From an uncultured Lachnospiraceae bacterium (GTDB lineage: Bacteria > Bacillota > Clostridia > Lachnospirales > Lachnospiraceae), in NCBI GenBank assembly GCA_902760755.1, contig CACWHK010000007.1, forward strand, positions 91,262 through 155,261: DNA of 64,000 nucleotides, written 5' to 3'. The notes below the pieces were generated by a model. The model saw only the letters and a list, made by a program, of their open reading frames with translations, did not search any database and was not told where the DNA came from. Of the stretch, positions 9,462 through 17,687 are shown piece after piece (the stretch's first letter is position 1; every line of letters starts with the position of its first letter). A program made the position numbers and the translations under genes.

Positions 9462-9647
9462 ATGATACGCAATACGGATATAGCAAACGAGATCAGTTTC
9501 CTCGAGGACAGCTTACAACGGGTTAAATCTGAATTGAAAAAGCTAAGGAAAAGAGTTCCGGAAGGGGCCGGACTGCGTGCGGCAAGGCACGGAAATACAT
9601 ATCAGTATTTCATGAAGGTGCAGGGATCGGGTACAAATGGAATATAG
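9462..9647 (+). pseudogene. Truncated gene, N-terminal fragment of a Lachnospiraceae hypothetical protein
   Basis: ATG at 9462 has GGAGG five bases upstream (9452-9456). The 61 residues start with a coiled coil (EISFLEDSLQRVKSELKKL) followed by a PEGxxLRxxRHGxxYQYF segment and TNGI. I recognise this layout as the beginning of a common clostridial hypothetical protein, in which a longer region resembling a PD-(D/E)XK nuclease normally follows; here the frame ends in TAG at 9645 just where the sequence changes character. It is probably a broken gene, although a functional short protein cannot be excluded. An upstream in-frame ATG at 9438 lacks a good ribosome-binding site. Confidence 0.55.
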
Positions 9648-9782
9648 AGCCGGAAGGCTGCCTGGAGGAAGTATCAGGGCAAGTGGTGGTACGGCTACGC
9701 AACGGGCTGGTACGCAAAGAGTGCGACCTACAAGATCGACGGCAAGAAATACACCTTTGATGCAAAGGGCTTCCTGAAGTAA
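9648..9782 (+). pseudogene. C-terminal remnant of a cell-wall-binding repeat protein
   Basis: Directly after the TAG of the preceding fragment, the same frame reads 44 residues containing KYQGKWWYGYATGWY and YKIDGKKYTFDAKGFLK, ending in TAA at 9780-9782. This is the typical last repeat of a cell-wall (choline)-binding protein like those further right. There is no start codon or signal peptide, so it is a leftover tail fused to an unrelated gene fragment by rearrangement. Confidence 0.7.
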
Positions 9783-9789
9783 AAAGTGC

Positions 9790-9818
9790 TTGACGAACGA
9801 AGCGTTGGATGCTAATAT
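9790..9818 (+). promoter_or_regulatory. Promoter of rpsT
   Basis: TTGACG, exactly 17 bp, TAATAT. Transcription would start near 9825 and give a leader of about 115 bases before the rpsT start. Confidence 0.75.
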
Positions 9819-9939
9819 GATTCAGTGCGTTGATTGAATGATTGATTCCACATGCCCGGCTTTTTGAAGCTGACCGTGTCTTGGCTAAATGGAATCCATT
9901 ACATACACATTATTTCATGTTTTATGGAGGTACAGAGCT

Positions 9940-10203
9940 TTGGCTAACATCAAATCAGCAAAGAAGAGAATTCTTGTAACAAAGAAGAAGGAGCTGCGGA
10001 ACAAGTCTGCAAAGTCCAAGATCAAGACCCTTGTAAAGAAGCTGGAAGCTGCAATCGCTGAGGGCAACAAGGCAGAGGCAGAGGATGCACTGAAGGTTGC
10101 GATCTCCGAGATCAGCAAGGCTGCATCCAAGGGTATCTTCCACAAGAACACTGCTGCTCGTAAGATTTCCAGACTGACTCTGGCAGTCAACAAGATGGCG
10201 TAA
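9940..10203 (+). CDS. rpsT: 30S ribosomal protein S20
   Basis: 87 residues, the standard S20 length, beginning LANIKSAKKRI and highly basic and helical. It binds 16S rRNA in the small subunit. The start is TTG at 9940, with GGAGG at 9926-9930 nine bases upstream; this gives the conserved ANIKSAKKR start, whereas an in-frame ATG at 9889 would add 17 unrelated residues. A TTG start is also known for E. coli rpsT, where S20 represses its own translation. A strong terminator follows. Confidence 0.97.
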   Translation: MANIKSAKKRILVTKKKELRNKSAKSKIKTLVKKLEAAIAEGNKAEAEDALKVAISEISKAASKGIFHKNTAARKISRLTLAVNKMA

Positions 10204-10237
10204 GCGATAGATTCTTGCGTGAATTGATTTATACAAA

Positions 10238-10267
10238 GAGATCGACATTTCGTCGGTCTCTTTTTTT
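10238..10267 (+). terminator. Rho-independent terminator of rpsT
   Basis: GAGATCGAC (10238-10246) pairs with GTCGGTCTC (10252-10260) over nine pairs, followed by seven T. Confidence 0.92.
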
Positions 10268-10308
10268 GCTCACTTGACGATTTGTCATTTTGCCATAATG
10301 TCAAAAGC

Positions 10309-10338
10309 TGACTTAAAATCCTCTATATCTGCTATAAT
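10309..10338 (+). promoter_or_regulatory. Promoter of the small cell-wall-binding protein
   Basis: TATAAT at 10333-10338 with TGACTT 18 bp upstream. The message would begin about 50 bases before the GTG start. Confidence 0.6.
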
Positions 10339-10396
10339 GTTGTTAGCATTATTCACAAACAAAAATGTGCAAAATATACAAAGGAGGATTACAGGG

Positions 10397-11668
10397 GTGA
10401 GAAAAACAGGAAAATGGAAAGAAATTCTTGCGATCATTATGGCATTTGCCATGCTTGCTGTCTATGTTCCCATGACAGCGGAAGCTGCGGAAGAACCGGC
10501 GGTTCTTGACGCCATCGAGGTCTCTCTGGAAGTGAAGGCAGTGGTTGGCGAAGCACCGGCCATTTCCGGCACTTGTCTTACGGAGGGGGCAGAGTTGGAG
10601 TATGCATACATCCAGAGCGTGCTCTTTGATCTTGATAATGACGTACAGTATGCGTTCTACAGTGATGAAGAGATGAATAAGAAGGAGAAACATCCTCTGA
10701 AGGAGATCAAGGCGGATACCAAGTATGAGATCGGTGTATCCCTCGTGGTATCGGATCTTTCGAAGTATTCGGTTCCGAAGACGGTTACGATCGTATGCAA
10801 CGACGAAGAGTATGAAGCCGGGAAGTTTGACATCAGCAGAGAGGAAGGAACCGTTACGGTTTCTATGAGTTTGTATGAGATTGACACCACAGCAGTGCTA
10901 AACGGCTGGATCGAGGAAGACGGAGCAACTGTATACTACAAGGATGGTAAGAAGGTTACCGGCTTCCAGACCATTGATGGGAAGAAGTATTACTTCGACC
11001 GGTTCGGTGCACGGCAGATCGGATGGACTGAAATCGATGGAAAGTGGTATTACATGAAGGGGAAAGGTGGATTTGAAACCGGACTCACGACGATCGGTAA
11101 GAAGACCTACTACTTTGATAAGAAGGGCGTGATGCAGACCGGAACCATGACCATCGGGGATTACATTTATACCTTTGACAAGGAAACCGGCGCCATGACC
11201 TCCAAGAAGCCGAAGGAAGAACCGAAGCTAAACGGCTGGAAGCAGGAAAAGAACAAGTGGTATTATTACAAGGATGGTGTGAAGCTGACCGGTTGGCAGC
11301 AGCTCGCCGGAAAGTGGTATTACCTCGGCTCTGACGGTGCTATGGTTGATGGATGGCAGCAGATCGATAATAAGTGGTATTTCTTTAAAGACGGCGTCAT
11401 GCAAAACGGCTGGCAGCAGATCAACGGCAGCTGGTACTTCTTCCGAAGCGGTGCCATGGTAAAGGGCTGGCAGAAGATCGGGAAGGATTGGTATTTCTTC
11501 AGCACAGATTCCAAGACGATGGGAGTTATGAAGACCGGCTGGGTGAAGTCCGGAGGAAAATGGTATTACATGGATAAGGCAAGTGGTGCCATGCTTTATA
11601 ATACAACTAAAAAGATTGACGGCAAGGTTTATAATTTTAATAAGGACGGCATTTGCACCAATCCGTAA
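10397..11668 (+). CDS. Secreted cell-wall-binding repeat protein
   Basis: 423 residues. The start is GTG at 10397 with AAGGAGG nine bases upstream, which puts a clean signal peptide at the N-terminus (basic start, hydrophobic core, cleavage near AEA-AEE at about residue 32). Residues about 33-165 form a domain I do not recognise. From about 168 to the end come aromatic repeats of the form GWxxxxGxWYYxxxxGxMxxGW (Pfam CW_binding/choline-binding type), which fold into beta-hairpin solenoids that dock on choline or on cell-wall carbohydrate. No catalytic domain is seen. It is a single-gene unit with its own promoter and terminator. Confidence 0.85.
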   Translation: MRKTGKWKEILAIIMAFAMLAVYVPMTAEAAEEPAVLDAIEVSLEVKAVVGEAPAISGTCLTEGAELEYAYIQSVLFDLDNDVQYAFYSDEEMNKKEKHPLKEIKADTKYEIGVSLVVSDLSKYSVPKTVTIVCNDEEYEAGKFDISREEGTVTVSMSLYEIDTTAVLNGWIEEDGATVYYKDGKKVTGFQTIDGKKYYFDRFGARQIGWTEIDGKWYYMKGKGGFETGLTTIGKKTYYFDKKGVMQTGTMTIGDYIYTFDKETGAMTSKKPKEEPKLNGWKQEKNKWYYYKDGVKLTGWQQLAGKWYYLGSDGAMVDGWQQIDNKWYFFKDGVMQNGWQQINGSWYFFRSGAMVKGWQKIGKDWYFFSTDSKTMGVMKTGWVKSGGKWYYMDKASGAMLYNTTKKIDGKVYNFNKDGICTNP

Positions 11669-11689
11669 CATGTCAGGAAAATGAAAACA

Positions 11690-11730
11690 CGGCGGTTCCC
11701 CGGGAGATCGGGAAACCGCCGCTTTGTATT
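11690..11730 (+). terminator. Terminator shared by the cell-wall-binding gene and holA
   Basis: CGGCGGTT pairs with AACCGCCG, extended by CCC/GGG around a short loop. The T-rich run is weak on the plus strand (CTTTGTATTCTT) and better on the minus strand (GTGTTTTCATTTT). It lies between convergent genes and may serve both. Confidence 0.6.
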
Positions 11731-11731
11731 C

Positions 11732-12781
11732 TTAAGATTTTGCTTCCGGGGAAAGCAGATCGAGGATCAGCCTCTCCAGGGCGTTACGATCGGAAAGAAG
11801 TCCGGTCTTTATCGCCTGGTCCGCAGCCAGGCAGGCGTCGCAGGCACTGAGCAGCTGCGCCTTGGTGTAGGAAGCAGCCAGGGACTGGTACTTCTTTACG
11901 AGGAAGGGGAGGAAGCCGGCAATCTTTGCCATATTCTCCCGGGGGGTTCCGTCCGTTTGCATCTGGGCCACCTGTGCCAGGATCTGATACTGGCGGGAGA
12001 TCAGGTAGAGGATCTTCATCACCGGTTCCCGAAGCTCCAGAAGGTCATTGTAGAGGAGAAGTGTTTTCTCCTTGTTTTTTGCGGAAATGGCGTCCACCAT
12101 GTCGAAGACCTTATCCTCCGCGATGGTTACGGAGATGGCTTCCACGTCGGCAACGCGGATGGCGTCCTTTTCAAGGGTATAGCTGATCAGCTTCTCCAGC
12201 TCGGAGTCCAGGGTGGACATGTCCTGACCGACAGCGGCAAGTAAACGCTCGGGGACCTTCGCCTCCACCTTCTTTCCGGTTTCGGCAAGACGCCCCGTGA
12301 TCCAGGAACGGAGGGTTGCTTCGTCCGGAACATCGAAGCAGAAGGCGCCCTCGGCCTGATCGAAGAGCTTGAAAAGACGTCCGCGCTTATCCACGGCCTT
12401 GGTGAGACCGGTGGACTTTTCCACGTCCGGCTCCACGAAGATCAGGATCGCAGTGTCGGGCAGGTCCGGCAGACTGTCCGTCAGTTCATCCACGGATTTG
12501 GTGAAAAAACCGCTGTCCTCCACCAGCACCACCCGGTGCTCTGCCAGAAAGGGCATGGTGGAAAGGTCGGAAAGGATGGTCCGGATATCGGCAGAGGCTC
12601 CCTGATAGGAAGCGAAGTTCATGGTATCTCCCGGATTGGTAACCCGGGAAAGGAGAAGCTCCTTATACTGCCGGATGAGATACCGCTCCGAGCCGTACAG
12701 AAGGTACAGCTTCCGGATGGTTCCTTCGTCCAGCTCCTTCTTCAGTTGTGCCATGCCGCGTACCGGTTTTTTAGGTGCCAT
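11732..12781 (-). CDS. holA: DNA polymerase III subunit delta
   Basis: 349 residues, close to the usual 340-350. HolA is the wrench of the clamp loader that opens the beta sliding clamp. The N-terminal part has LYLLYGSERYLIRQY, typical of HolA, followed by the AAA-like fold without a working ATP site and a helical collar domain. The start is placed at the ATG whose complement is at 12779-12781, because AAGGAG lies seven bases before it; the longer frame to 12814 begins with unrelated residues. In Firmicutes holA commonly lies near comEC and rpsT, as here, but in this window the S20 and cell-wall-protein genes come between and face the other way. Confidence 0.94.
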   Translation of the reverse strand: MAPKKPVRGMAQLKKELDEGTIRKLYLLYGSERYLIRQYKELLLSRVTNPGDTMNFASYQGASADIRTILSDLSTMPFLAEHRVVLVEDSGFFTKSVDELTDSLPDLPDTAILIFVEPDVEKSTGLTKAVDKRGRLFKLFDQAEGAFCFDVPDEATLRSWITGRLAETGKKVEAKVPERLLAAVGQDMSTLDSELEKLISYTLEKDAIRVADVEAISVTIAEDKVFDMVDAISAKNKEKTLLLYNDLLELREPVMKILYLISRQYQILAQVAQMQTDGTPRENMAKIAGFLPFLVKKYQSLAASYTKAQLLSACDACLAADQAIKTGLLSDRNALERLILDLLSPEAKS

Positions 12782-12863
12782 AACGGTTCTCCTTTGTCCT
12801 CTGGGATGTCCCACGCTATTTTATCACACCAACCGCAGGGCCATCAAGCAGGGAAAATGCAGG

Positions 12864-12892
12864 TTGAAGAAACGTGCATGAAATGGTAAAAT
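12864..12892 (+). promoter_or_regulatory. Promoter of glgB
   Basis: TTGAAG, 17 bp, TAAAAT, with TGG just before the -10. The leader then contains GCGCGG (12921-12926) pairing with CCGCGC (12941-12946), a small hairpin without a T-run. Confidence 0.65.
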
Positions 12893-12978
12893 AGAATGGA
12901 CTGTGAAGGTCGGAAAGAGGGCGCGGTTTTGGGAGTTATTCCGCGCGGGGACGATACTATTTACTTGGAGGGTTACGT

Positions 12979-15204
12979 ATGGACGAAAGACTGCATAACT
13001 GGGTCAACTGGATCCTGTATGATGAGTTGATCGACGGGAAGATCAATGCACCGAAGCATCTTCTGGGCAATCATGATTTCGGGGACGGACAGGTGATCAC
13101 CTGCTACAAGCCTCATTCTTCTTCCGTATCGGTGAAGACACCCAGCGGTAAGACGCTTACGCCTATGGAGAAAATCGGAGAGGATGGCTTCTACGGCATC
13201 TATTTCCCGAAGAAGAAGTTCAAGGGGAATAAATATCATTTTGTAACGGAATATTATGACGGAACCTCGGTGGAAACAGCCGACTGCTACAGCTTCGACG
13301 GTCAGATCACCGATTATGATGCGTATCTTTTTGCGGAAGGCAAGAACTACGACATTTATAACAAGATGGGTGCACATCTCATGACCATCGACGGCGTGAA
13401 GGGTACCTACTTCGCAGTCTGGGCACCGGATGCAAGACGAGTTTCCGTAGTCGGAGACTTCAATATGTGGGATGGTGCGCTGAATCCCATGCAGATCCAC
13501 CCGGCTTCCGGCATCTATGAGCTGTTTATCCCGGATGTTCTTCCGGGAGCCATCTATAAATATCAGATCCTGACCCGCTACGGCGAGATCCTCTTCAAGG
13601 CGGATCCCTACGGCAATCAGGACCAGATGCGTCCGGACAACGCAAATATCGTTGCGGATCTTACCTATACCTGGAAGGATACGGAGTGGATCGAGAACCG
13701 AAAGAAGCAGGACCGCGTGGCCCGCATGAAGCAGCCCATGTCCATCTATGAGTGCCATCTGGGCTCCTGGAAAAAGAAGATCGAGGATTCAGATTTCGGA
13801 TTCTACAATTACCGTGAGCTGGCAGGCATGCTGGGCGACTACATCACCGAGATGGGCTATACCCATATCGAGCTGATGGGTATCGCCGAGTATCCCTTCG
13901 ACGGCTCCTGGGGCTATCAGGTAACAAACTACTTTGCACCTACATCCCGGTACGGCACACCCACGGATTTCATGTACTTCGTGGATGAGATGCATAAGCG
14001 GGGGATCGGTGTGATCCTGGACTGGGTACCGGCACATTTCCCGAGGGATGCCCATGGCCTGGGACGCTTTGACGGTATGCCGCTTTACGAAAATGCGGAT
14101 CCGAGAAAGGGCGAGCATCCGGACTGGGGTACCTACATCTTCGATTACGGCAGAAATGAAGTGATCAACTTCCTCACCTCCAACGCACTGTTCTGGGTGG
14201 AGAAGTTCCATATCGACGGCCTCCGTGTGGATGCCGTTGCCTCCATGCTGTACCTGGATTACGGCAAGCGGGACGGTGAATGGGTAGCAAACAAGGATGG
14301 CGGCAAGGAGAACCTGGAAGCCATCGCACTGCTGCAGAACATCAACCGCGTGATGGAGGAGCGGAACCCCGGCGCATATCTGATCGCCGAGGAGTCTACC
14401 GCATGGCCGGGTGTAACCGCACCGGCAGACATGAAGGGGCTGGGCTTCCTCTTCAAGTGGAACATGGGCTGGATGAATGACTTCCTTGAGTACATGAAGT
14501 TGGATCCCTACTTCCGGAAGTTCAATCATAACCGCCTGACCTTCAGCCTTTCCTATACCTACGCTGAGAACTATATCCTGGTCATCTCCCATGATGAGGT
14601 GGTACACCTGAAGTGTTCCATGCTGAACAAGATGCCGGGTCTTGAGTTCGATAAATATGCGAACCTTCGTGCAGCCTACGGCTTCATGTGCGGACATCCG
14701 GGCAAGAAGCTTTTGTTCATGGGACAGGAGTTCGCACAGCTTCGGGAGTGGTCCGAGGCGCGGTCCCTTGACTGGTACCTGCTGGACAACCCGCTGCATA
14801 AGGGCATGCAGGACTTCGTAAAGGATCTGAATCACATGTATACGAAGTTTGATGCGCTTTACTACAATGACAATGATGTCATGGGCTTCGAGTGGATGAA
14901 GGTGGATGATGCGGATTCCGGCGTCGTGGCATTTGTCCGGAGAGGCAAAACCGCAAAGGACCAGCTGCTGTTCATCTGCAACTTTGTGCCGGTGGAGCGG
15001 AAGGGATACCGGATCGGCGTTCCCTGCATCACCAGCTATAAGGAGATCCTTTCCTCCGATGATCCGAAGTACGGCGGTCTCGGACGGAACAACAAGAAGG
15101 CCATCAAGGCAGAGGCTGTGGCCTGCGACCGCATGGAGAATTCCATCGTGCTGGATGTACCTCCGCTTTCCGTTACGGTCATGAAATATGACTTCAAGAG
15201 ATAA
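12979..15204 (+). CDS. glgB: 1,4-alpha-glucan (glycogen) branching enzyme
   Basis: 741 residues, family GH13. It cuts alpha-1,4 chains and rejoins them as alpha-1,6 branches in glycogen. An N-terminal carbohydrate-binding and CBM48 part (FAVWAPDARRVSVVGDFN) is followed by the barrel with SIYECHLGSW, DWVPAHFP, GLRVDAV with the nucleophile Asp418, AEESTAW with the acid Glu471, and SHDEVVH, then an all-beta C-terminal domain. The start ATG has GGAGG about nine bases upstream. No other glycogen genes are adjacent; the next gene, a solute symporter, begins 38 bases later and may share the message. Confidence 0.97.
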   Translation: MDERLHNWVNWILYDELIDGKINAPKHLLGNHDFGDGQVITCYKPHSSSVSVKTPSGKTLTPMEKIGEDGFYGIYFPKKKFKGNKYHFVTEYYDGTSVETADCYSFDGQITDYDAYLFAEGKNYDIYNKMGAHLMTIDGVKGTYFAVWAPDARRVSVVGDFNMWDGALNPMQIHPASGIYELFIPDVLPGAIYKYQILTRYGEILFKADPYGNQDQMRPDNANIVADLTYTWKDTEWIENRKKQDRVARMKQPMSIYECHLGSWKKKIEDSDFGFYNYRELAGMLGDYITEMGYTHIELMGIAEYPFDGSWGYQVTNYFAPTSRYGTPTDFMYFVDEMHKRGIGVILDWVPAHFPRDAHGLGRFDGMPLYENADPRKGEHPDWGTYIFDYGRNEVINFLTSNALFWVEKFHIDGLRVDAVASMLYLDYGKRDGEWVANKDGGKENLEAIALLQNINRVMEERNPGAYLIAEESTAWPGVTAPADMKGLGFLFKWNMGWMNDFLEYMKLDPYFRKFNHNRLTFSLSYTYAENYILVISHDEVVHLKCSMLNKMPGLEFDKYANLRAAYGFMCGHPGKKLLFMGQEFAQLREWSEARSLDWYLLDNPLHKGMQDFVKDLNHMYTKFDALYYNDNDVMGFEWMKVDDADSGVVAFVRRGKTAKDQLLFICNFVPVERKGYRIGVPCITSYKEILSSDDPKYGGLGRNNKKAIKAEAVACDRMENSIVLDVPPLSVTVMKYDFKR

Positions 15205-15242
15205 GCGGGATCATCATACATTTTTGGTAAAGGGGTAGAACA

Positions 15243-16787
15243 ATGACAACGTCACAAATCGGTATTCTGGTAGCCATAGGGGTCTATCTGGTCGGCATGC
15301 TGATCATCGGCTTCATGGCATCCAGAAACACAAACGATGTCGGGGATTTCTATCTGGGCGGAAGAAGACTCGGACCCTTTGTCACTGCCATGAGTGCAGA
15401 GGCATCGGATATGAGCTCCTACCTCCTGATGGGTGTCCCGGGACTTGCGTACTTTTCCGGTATCGCAGATGCAGGCTGGACAGCCTTCGGACTGGCAGTC
15501 GGAACGTATCTCAACTGGCTCTTCACGGCGAAGCGGCTTCGTAATTACTCTGAGAAGATAAATGCGATCACCATTCCGGAGTATTTCAAGAAGCGTTTCC
15601 GCGATAAGAGTAATGTAACACTTCTGGTGGGAGCCATCGCCATCATCGTATTCTTCGTACCGTATACCGCATCCGGTTTCTCCGCCTGCGGAAAGCTGTT
15701 TATGAATCTGTTTGATGTGAAGTATGAGGTGGCCATGGTGATCTCGGCCATTGTCATCATCGCCTATACAACCACCGGTGGATTCCTGGCAGCTTCAAGG
15801 ACCGACTTCGTTCAGTCCATCGTTATGTCCGCCGCGCTGCTGATCGTGCTCGGCTATGGTATCTATCATGCCGGCGGCTTCGGTGCCGTGGTTGATAACG
15901 CAAATAAGCTTGCGGGATATCTGGACATCAATGCGACCTTTAACAATGTGACAGGCTCCGCAGACAGCTACGGGATCTTCAACAAGATCACCATGTTCTG
16001 CTGGGGACTCGGTTACTTCGGTATGCCGCACATCCTGCTCCGTTTCATGGCAGTAAAGGATGCAAAGCAGCTGAAGCTGTCCCGCCGCGTCGCATCCGTA
16101 TGGGTTGTGATCTCCCTGTCGGTAGCAGTATTCCTGGGCGTTGTAGGTCGGGCTATGACCCAGACCGGTGCACTGGATTCCCTGATCGAGGATCCTACCA
16201 GCTCCTCCAAGGCTGAGACGCTGATCGTGGTTCTTGCAAGACATATCGCAGAGAACGGCTTCGGCTACGCTCTGATCGGCGGTCTGATCATCGCGGGTAT
16301 CCTGGCATCTACCATGTCCACGGCAGACTCCCAGCTGATTGCCGCTTCCAGTGCGGTATCCGAGAATATCTTCCGTGATACCTTCAAGATCAAGATGAGC
16401 GACAAGGCAGCCATGCTGACCGCGCGTCTTACGCTGATCGTGGTTGCAGTCCTCGGTGTGATCATCGCATGGAATCCGGACAGCTCCGTATTCAGTATCG
16501 TTTCCTTCGCGTGGGCAGGCTTCGGTGCCGTTTTCGGACCGATCATGCTGTTCTCCCTGTTCTGGAAGAGAACCAATACGGTGGGTGCCATCGCAGGCAT
16601 GATCTCCGGTGGTGCCATGGTATTCATCTGGAAATACCTGGTTCGCCCCATGGGAGGCGGATGGGATCTCTACGAGCTGGCTCCGGCCTTCGCAGTATCC
16701 GCGATCTTCATCGTGGTATTCAGCCTTCTGACCAAGGCTCCGGAGGAGGAAATCCAGTCGGAGTTCGAAGAAGTCAAGGCTATGTAG
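15243..16787 (+). CDS. putP: Sodium/proline symporter (SSS family)
   Basis: 514 residues with about 13 membrane segments. It resembles PutP, which imports proline driven by sodium: early GDFYLGGRRLGPFVTAMSAEASDMSSYLLMG pattern split over the first helices, the central IAGILASTMSTADSQL motif that contributes to the sodium site, and C-terminal helices. The start ATG follows AAAGGGGT. A strong hairpin terminator closes the unit. Substrate assignment within the SSS family is by similarity only, but the PutP-type motifs are close. Confidence 0.9.
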   Translation: MTTSQIGILVAIGVYLVGMLIIGFMASRNTNDVGDFYLGGRRLGPFVTAMSAEASDMSSYLLMGVPGLAYFSGIADAGWTAFGLAVGTYLNWLFTAKRLRNYSEKINAITIPEYFKKRFRDKSNVTLLVGAIAIIVFFVPYTASGFSACGKLFMNLFDVKYEVAMVISAIVIIAYTTTGGFLAASRTDFVQSIVMSAALLIVLGYGIYHAGGFGAVVDNANKLAGYLDINATFNNVTGSADSYGIFNKITMFCWGLGYFGMPHILLRFMAVKDAKQLKLSRRVASVWVVISLSVAVFLGVVGRAMTQTGALDSLIEDPTSSSKAETLIVVLARHIAENGFGYALIGGLIIAGILASTMSTADSQLIAASSAVSENIFRDTFKIKMSDKAAMLTARLTLIVVAVLGVIIAWNPDSSVFSIVSFAWAGFGAVFGPIMLFSLFWKRTNTVGAIAGMISGGAMVFIWKYLVRPMGGGWDLYELAPAFAVSAIFIVVFSLLTKAPEEEIQSEFEEVKAM

Positions 16788-16806
16788 TGAACTATATTTC
16801 ATATAA

Positions 16807-16865
16807 AGAGAGTCCTCGGGCCGTATGACATTTGAAATGCCGTACGGCCCGGGGACTCTCTTTTG
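16807..16865. terminator. Strong terminator between putP and ung
   Basis: AGAGAGTCC and CGGGCCGTA pair with TACGGCCCG and GGACTCTCT, followed by TTTTGTATAT. The opposite strand ends in CTTTATAT, so it could also stop ung transcripts. Confidence 0.88.
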
Positions 16866-16875
16866 TATATATTAA

Positions 16876-17544
16876 TCAATCAAGACTCCAGTCGATGGGG
16901 TCAACTCCGTTTTCTTTCAGAAATTCGTTGGCCTTGGAGAAGTGCTTACATCCGAAGAAGCCCCGGTAGGCGGAGAGGGGACTTGGATGTGGGGCCTCCA
17001 GCACCAGATGCTTCGGATTGGTGAGCATGGCCCGCTTTCCCCGGGCGAAGCCTCCCCAGAGCATGAAGACTACGGGACGGTCCACCTCGTTCACGGCACG
17101 GATCACGGCGTCGGTGAACTGCTCCCAGCCCTTATTCTGGTGGGAGGCTGCCACGTGGGCGCGGACCGTGAGAACTGCGTTGAGAAGCAGCACACCCTGC
17201 TCGGCCCAGGGGGTAAGACACCCGTGGTCCGGGATCTCAAAACCGATATCGTCATGCATTTCCTTATAAATGTTCTGAAGGGAGGGGGGGATATCCACGC
17301 CCTTTTGAACGGAGAAGCAGAGTCCGTGGGCCTGGCCCGGTTCATGGTACGGATCCTGTCCGATGATCACCACCTTGACCCCGGAAAGGGGCGTCAGATG
17401 AAAGGCATTGAAGATGTCCTGTGCAGGCGGATAGATGACTCCGCTGGCGTACTCGCTGTGTATGAATTCGTATAGCTTCCGGTAGTAGGGCTTTGCGTAC
17501 TCGGCCTTCAGCACCGGAGCCCAGTCATTTGTGATCTGCGGCAT
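16876..17544 (-). CDS. ung: Uracil-DNA glycosylase
   Basis: 222 residues, family 1 UDG. It removes uracil from DNA as the first step of base excision repair. The catalytic motif GQDPYH has its Asp at residue 64, the same number as in E. coli, and the C-terminal HPSPLSAYRG loop carries the catalytic His. The start is set at the ATG complementary to 17542-17544 with AAGGAG seven bases upstream; the longer frame to 17580 adds unrelated residues. It is transcribed away from the MATE gene. Confidence 0.97.
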   Translation of the reverse strand: MPQITNDWAPVLKAEYAKPYYRKLYEFIHSEYASGVIYPPAQDIFNAFHLTPLSGVKVVIIGQDPYHEPGQAHGLCFSVQKGVDIPPSLQNIYKEMHDDIGFEIPDHGCLTPWAEQGVLLLNAVLTVRAHVAASHQNKGWEQFTDAVIRAVNEVDRPVVFMLWGGFARGKRAMLTNPKHLVLEAPHPSPLSAYRGFFGCKHFSKANEFLKENGVDPIDWSLD

Positions 17545-17621
17545 GGAAATACTCCTTTTTCGTAGTTCTTTATGTTCCATGCATCATCATAACGCAAATC
17601 ACGGAAGGGAACAAGAATTAC

Positions 17622-17650
17622 TTGTTTCTTTTCGCTTCCCGTGATAAAAT
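17622..17650 (+). promoter_or_regulatory. Promoter of the MATE-ATPase gene
   Basis: TTGTTT, 17 bp, TAAAAT, about 38 bases before the start codon. Confidence 0.6.
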
Positions 17651-17687
17651 TCTAATATTGAGAGTGCTACCTGAAGGAGTATACCCG

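Noticed and set aside
8814-9647. Repeat array plus short gene as a type III toxin-antitoxin system (ToxI repeats with ToxN)
   Set aside because: The repeats are longer than the usual antitoxin repeats and of several kinds, no terminator separates them from the gene, and the short protein does not look like a ToxN endoribonuclease.
9645-9647. TAG at 9645 as a pyrrolysine or readthrough codon joining the two frames
   Set aside because: The parts before and after belong to unrelated families and the second lacks its usual upstream repeats; two broken genes explain it better.
12921-12946. Hairpin in the glgB leader as a riboswitch
   Set aside because: Only one 6-bp stem without a T-run or known aptamer motif; too little structure to support it.
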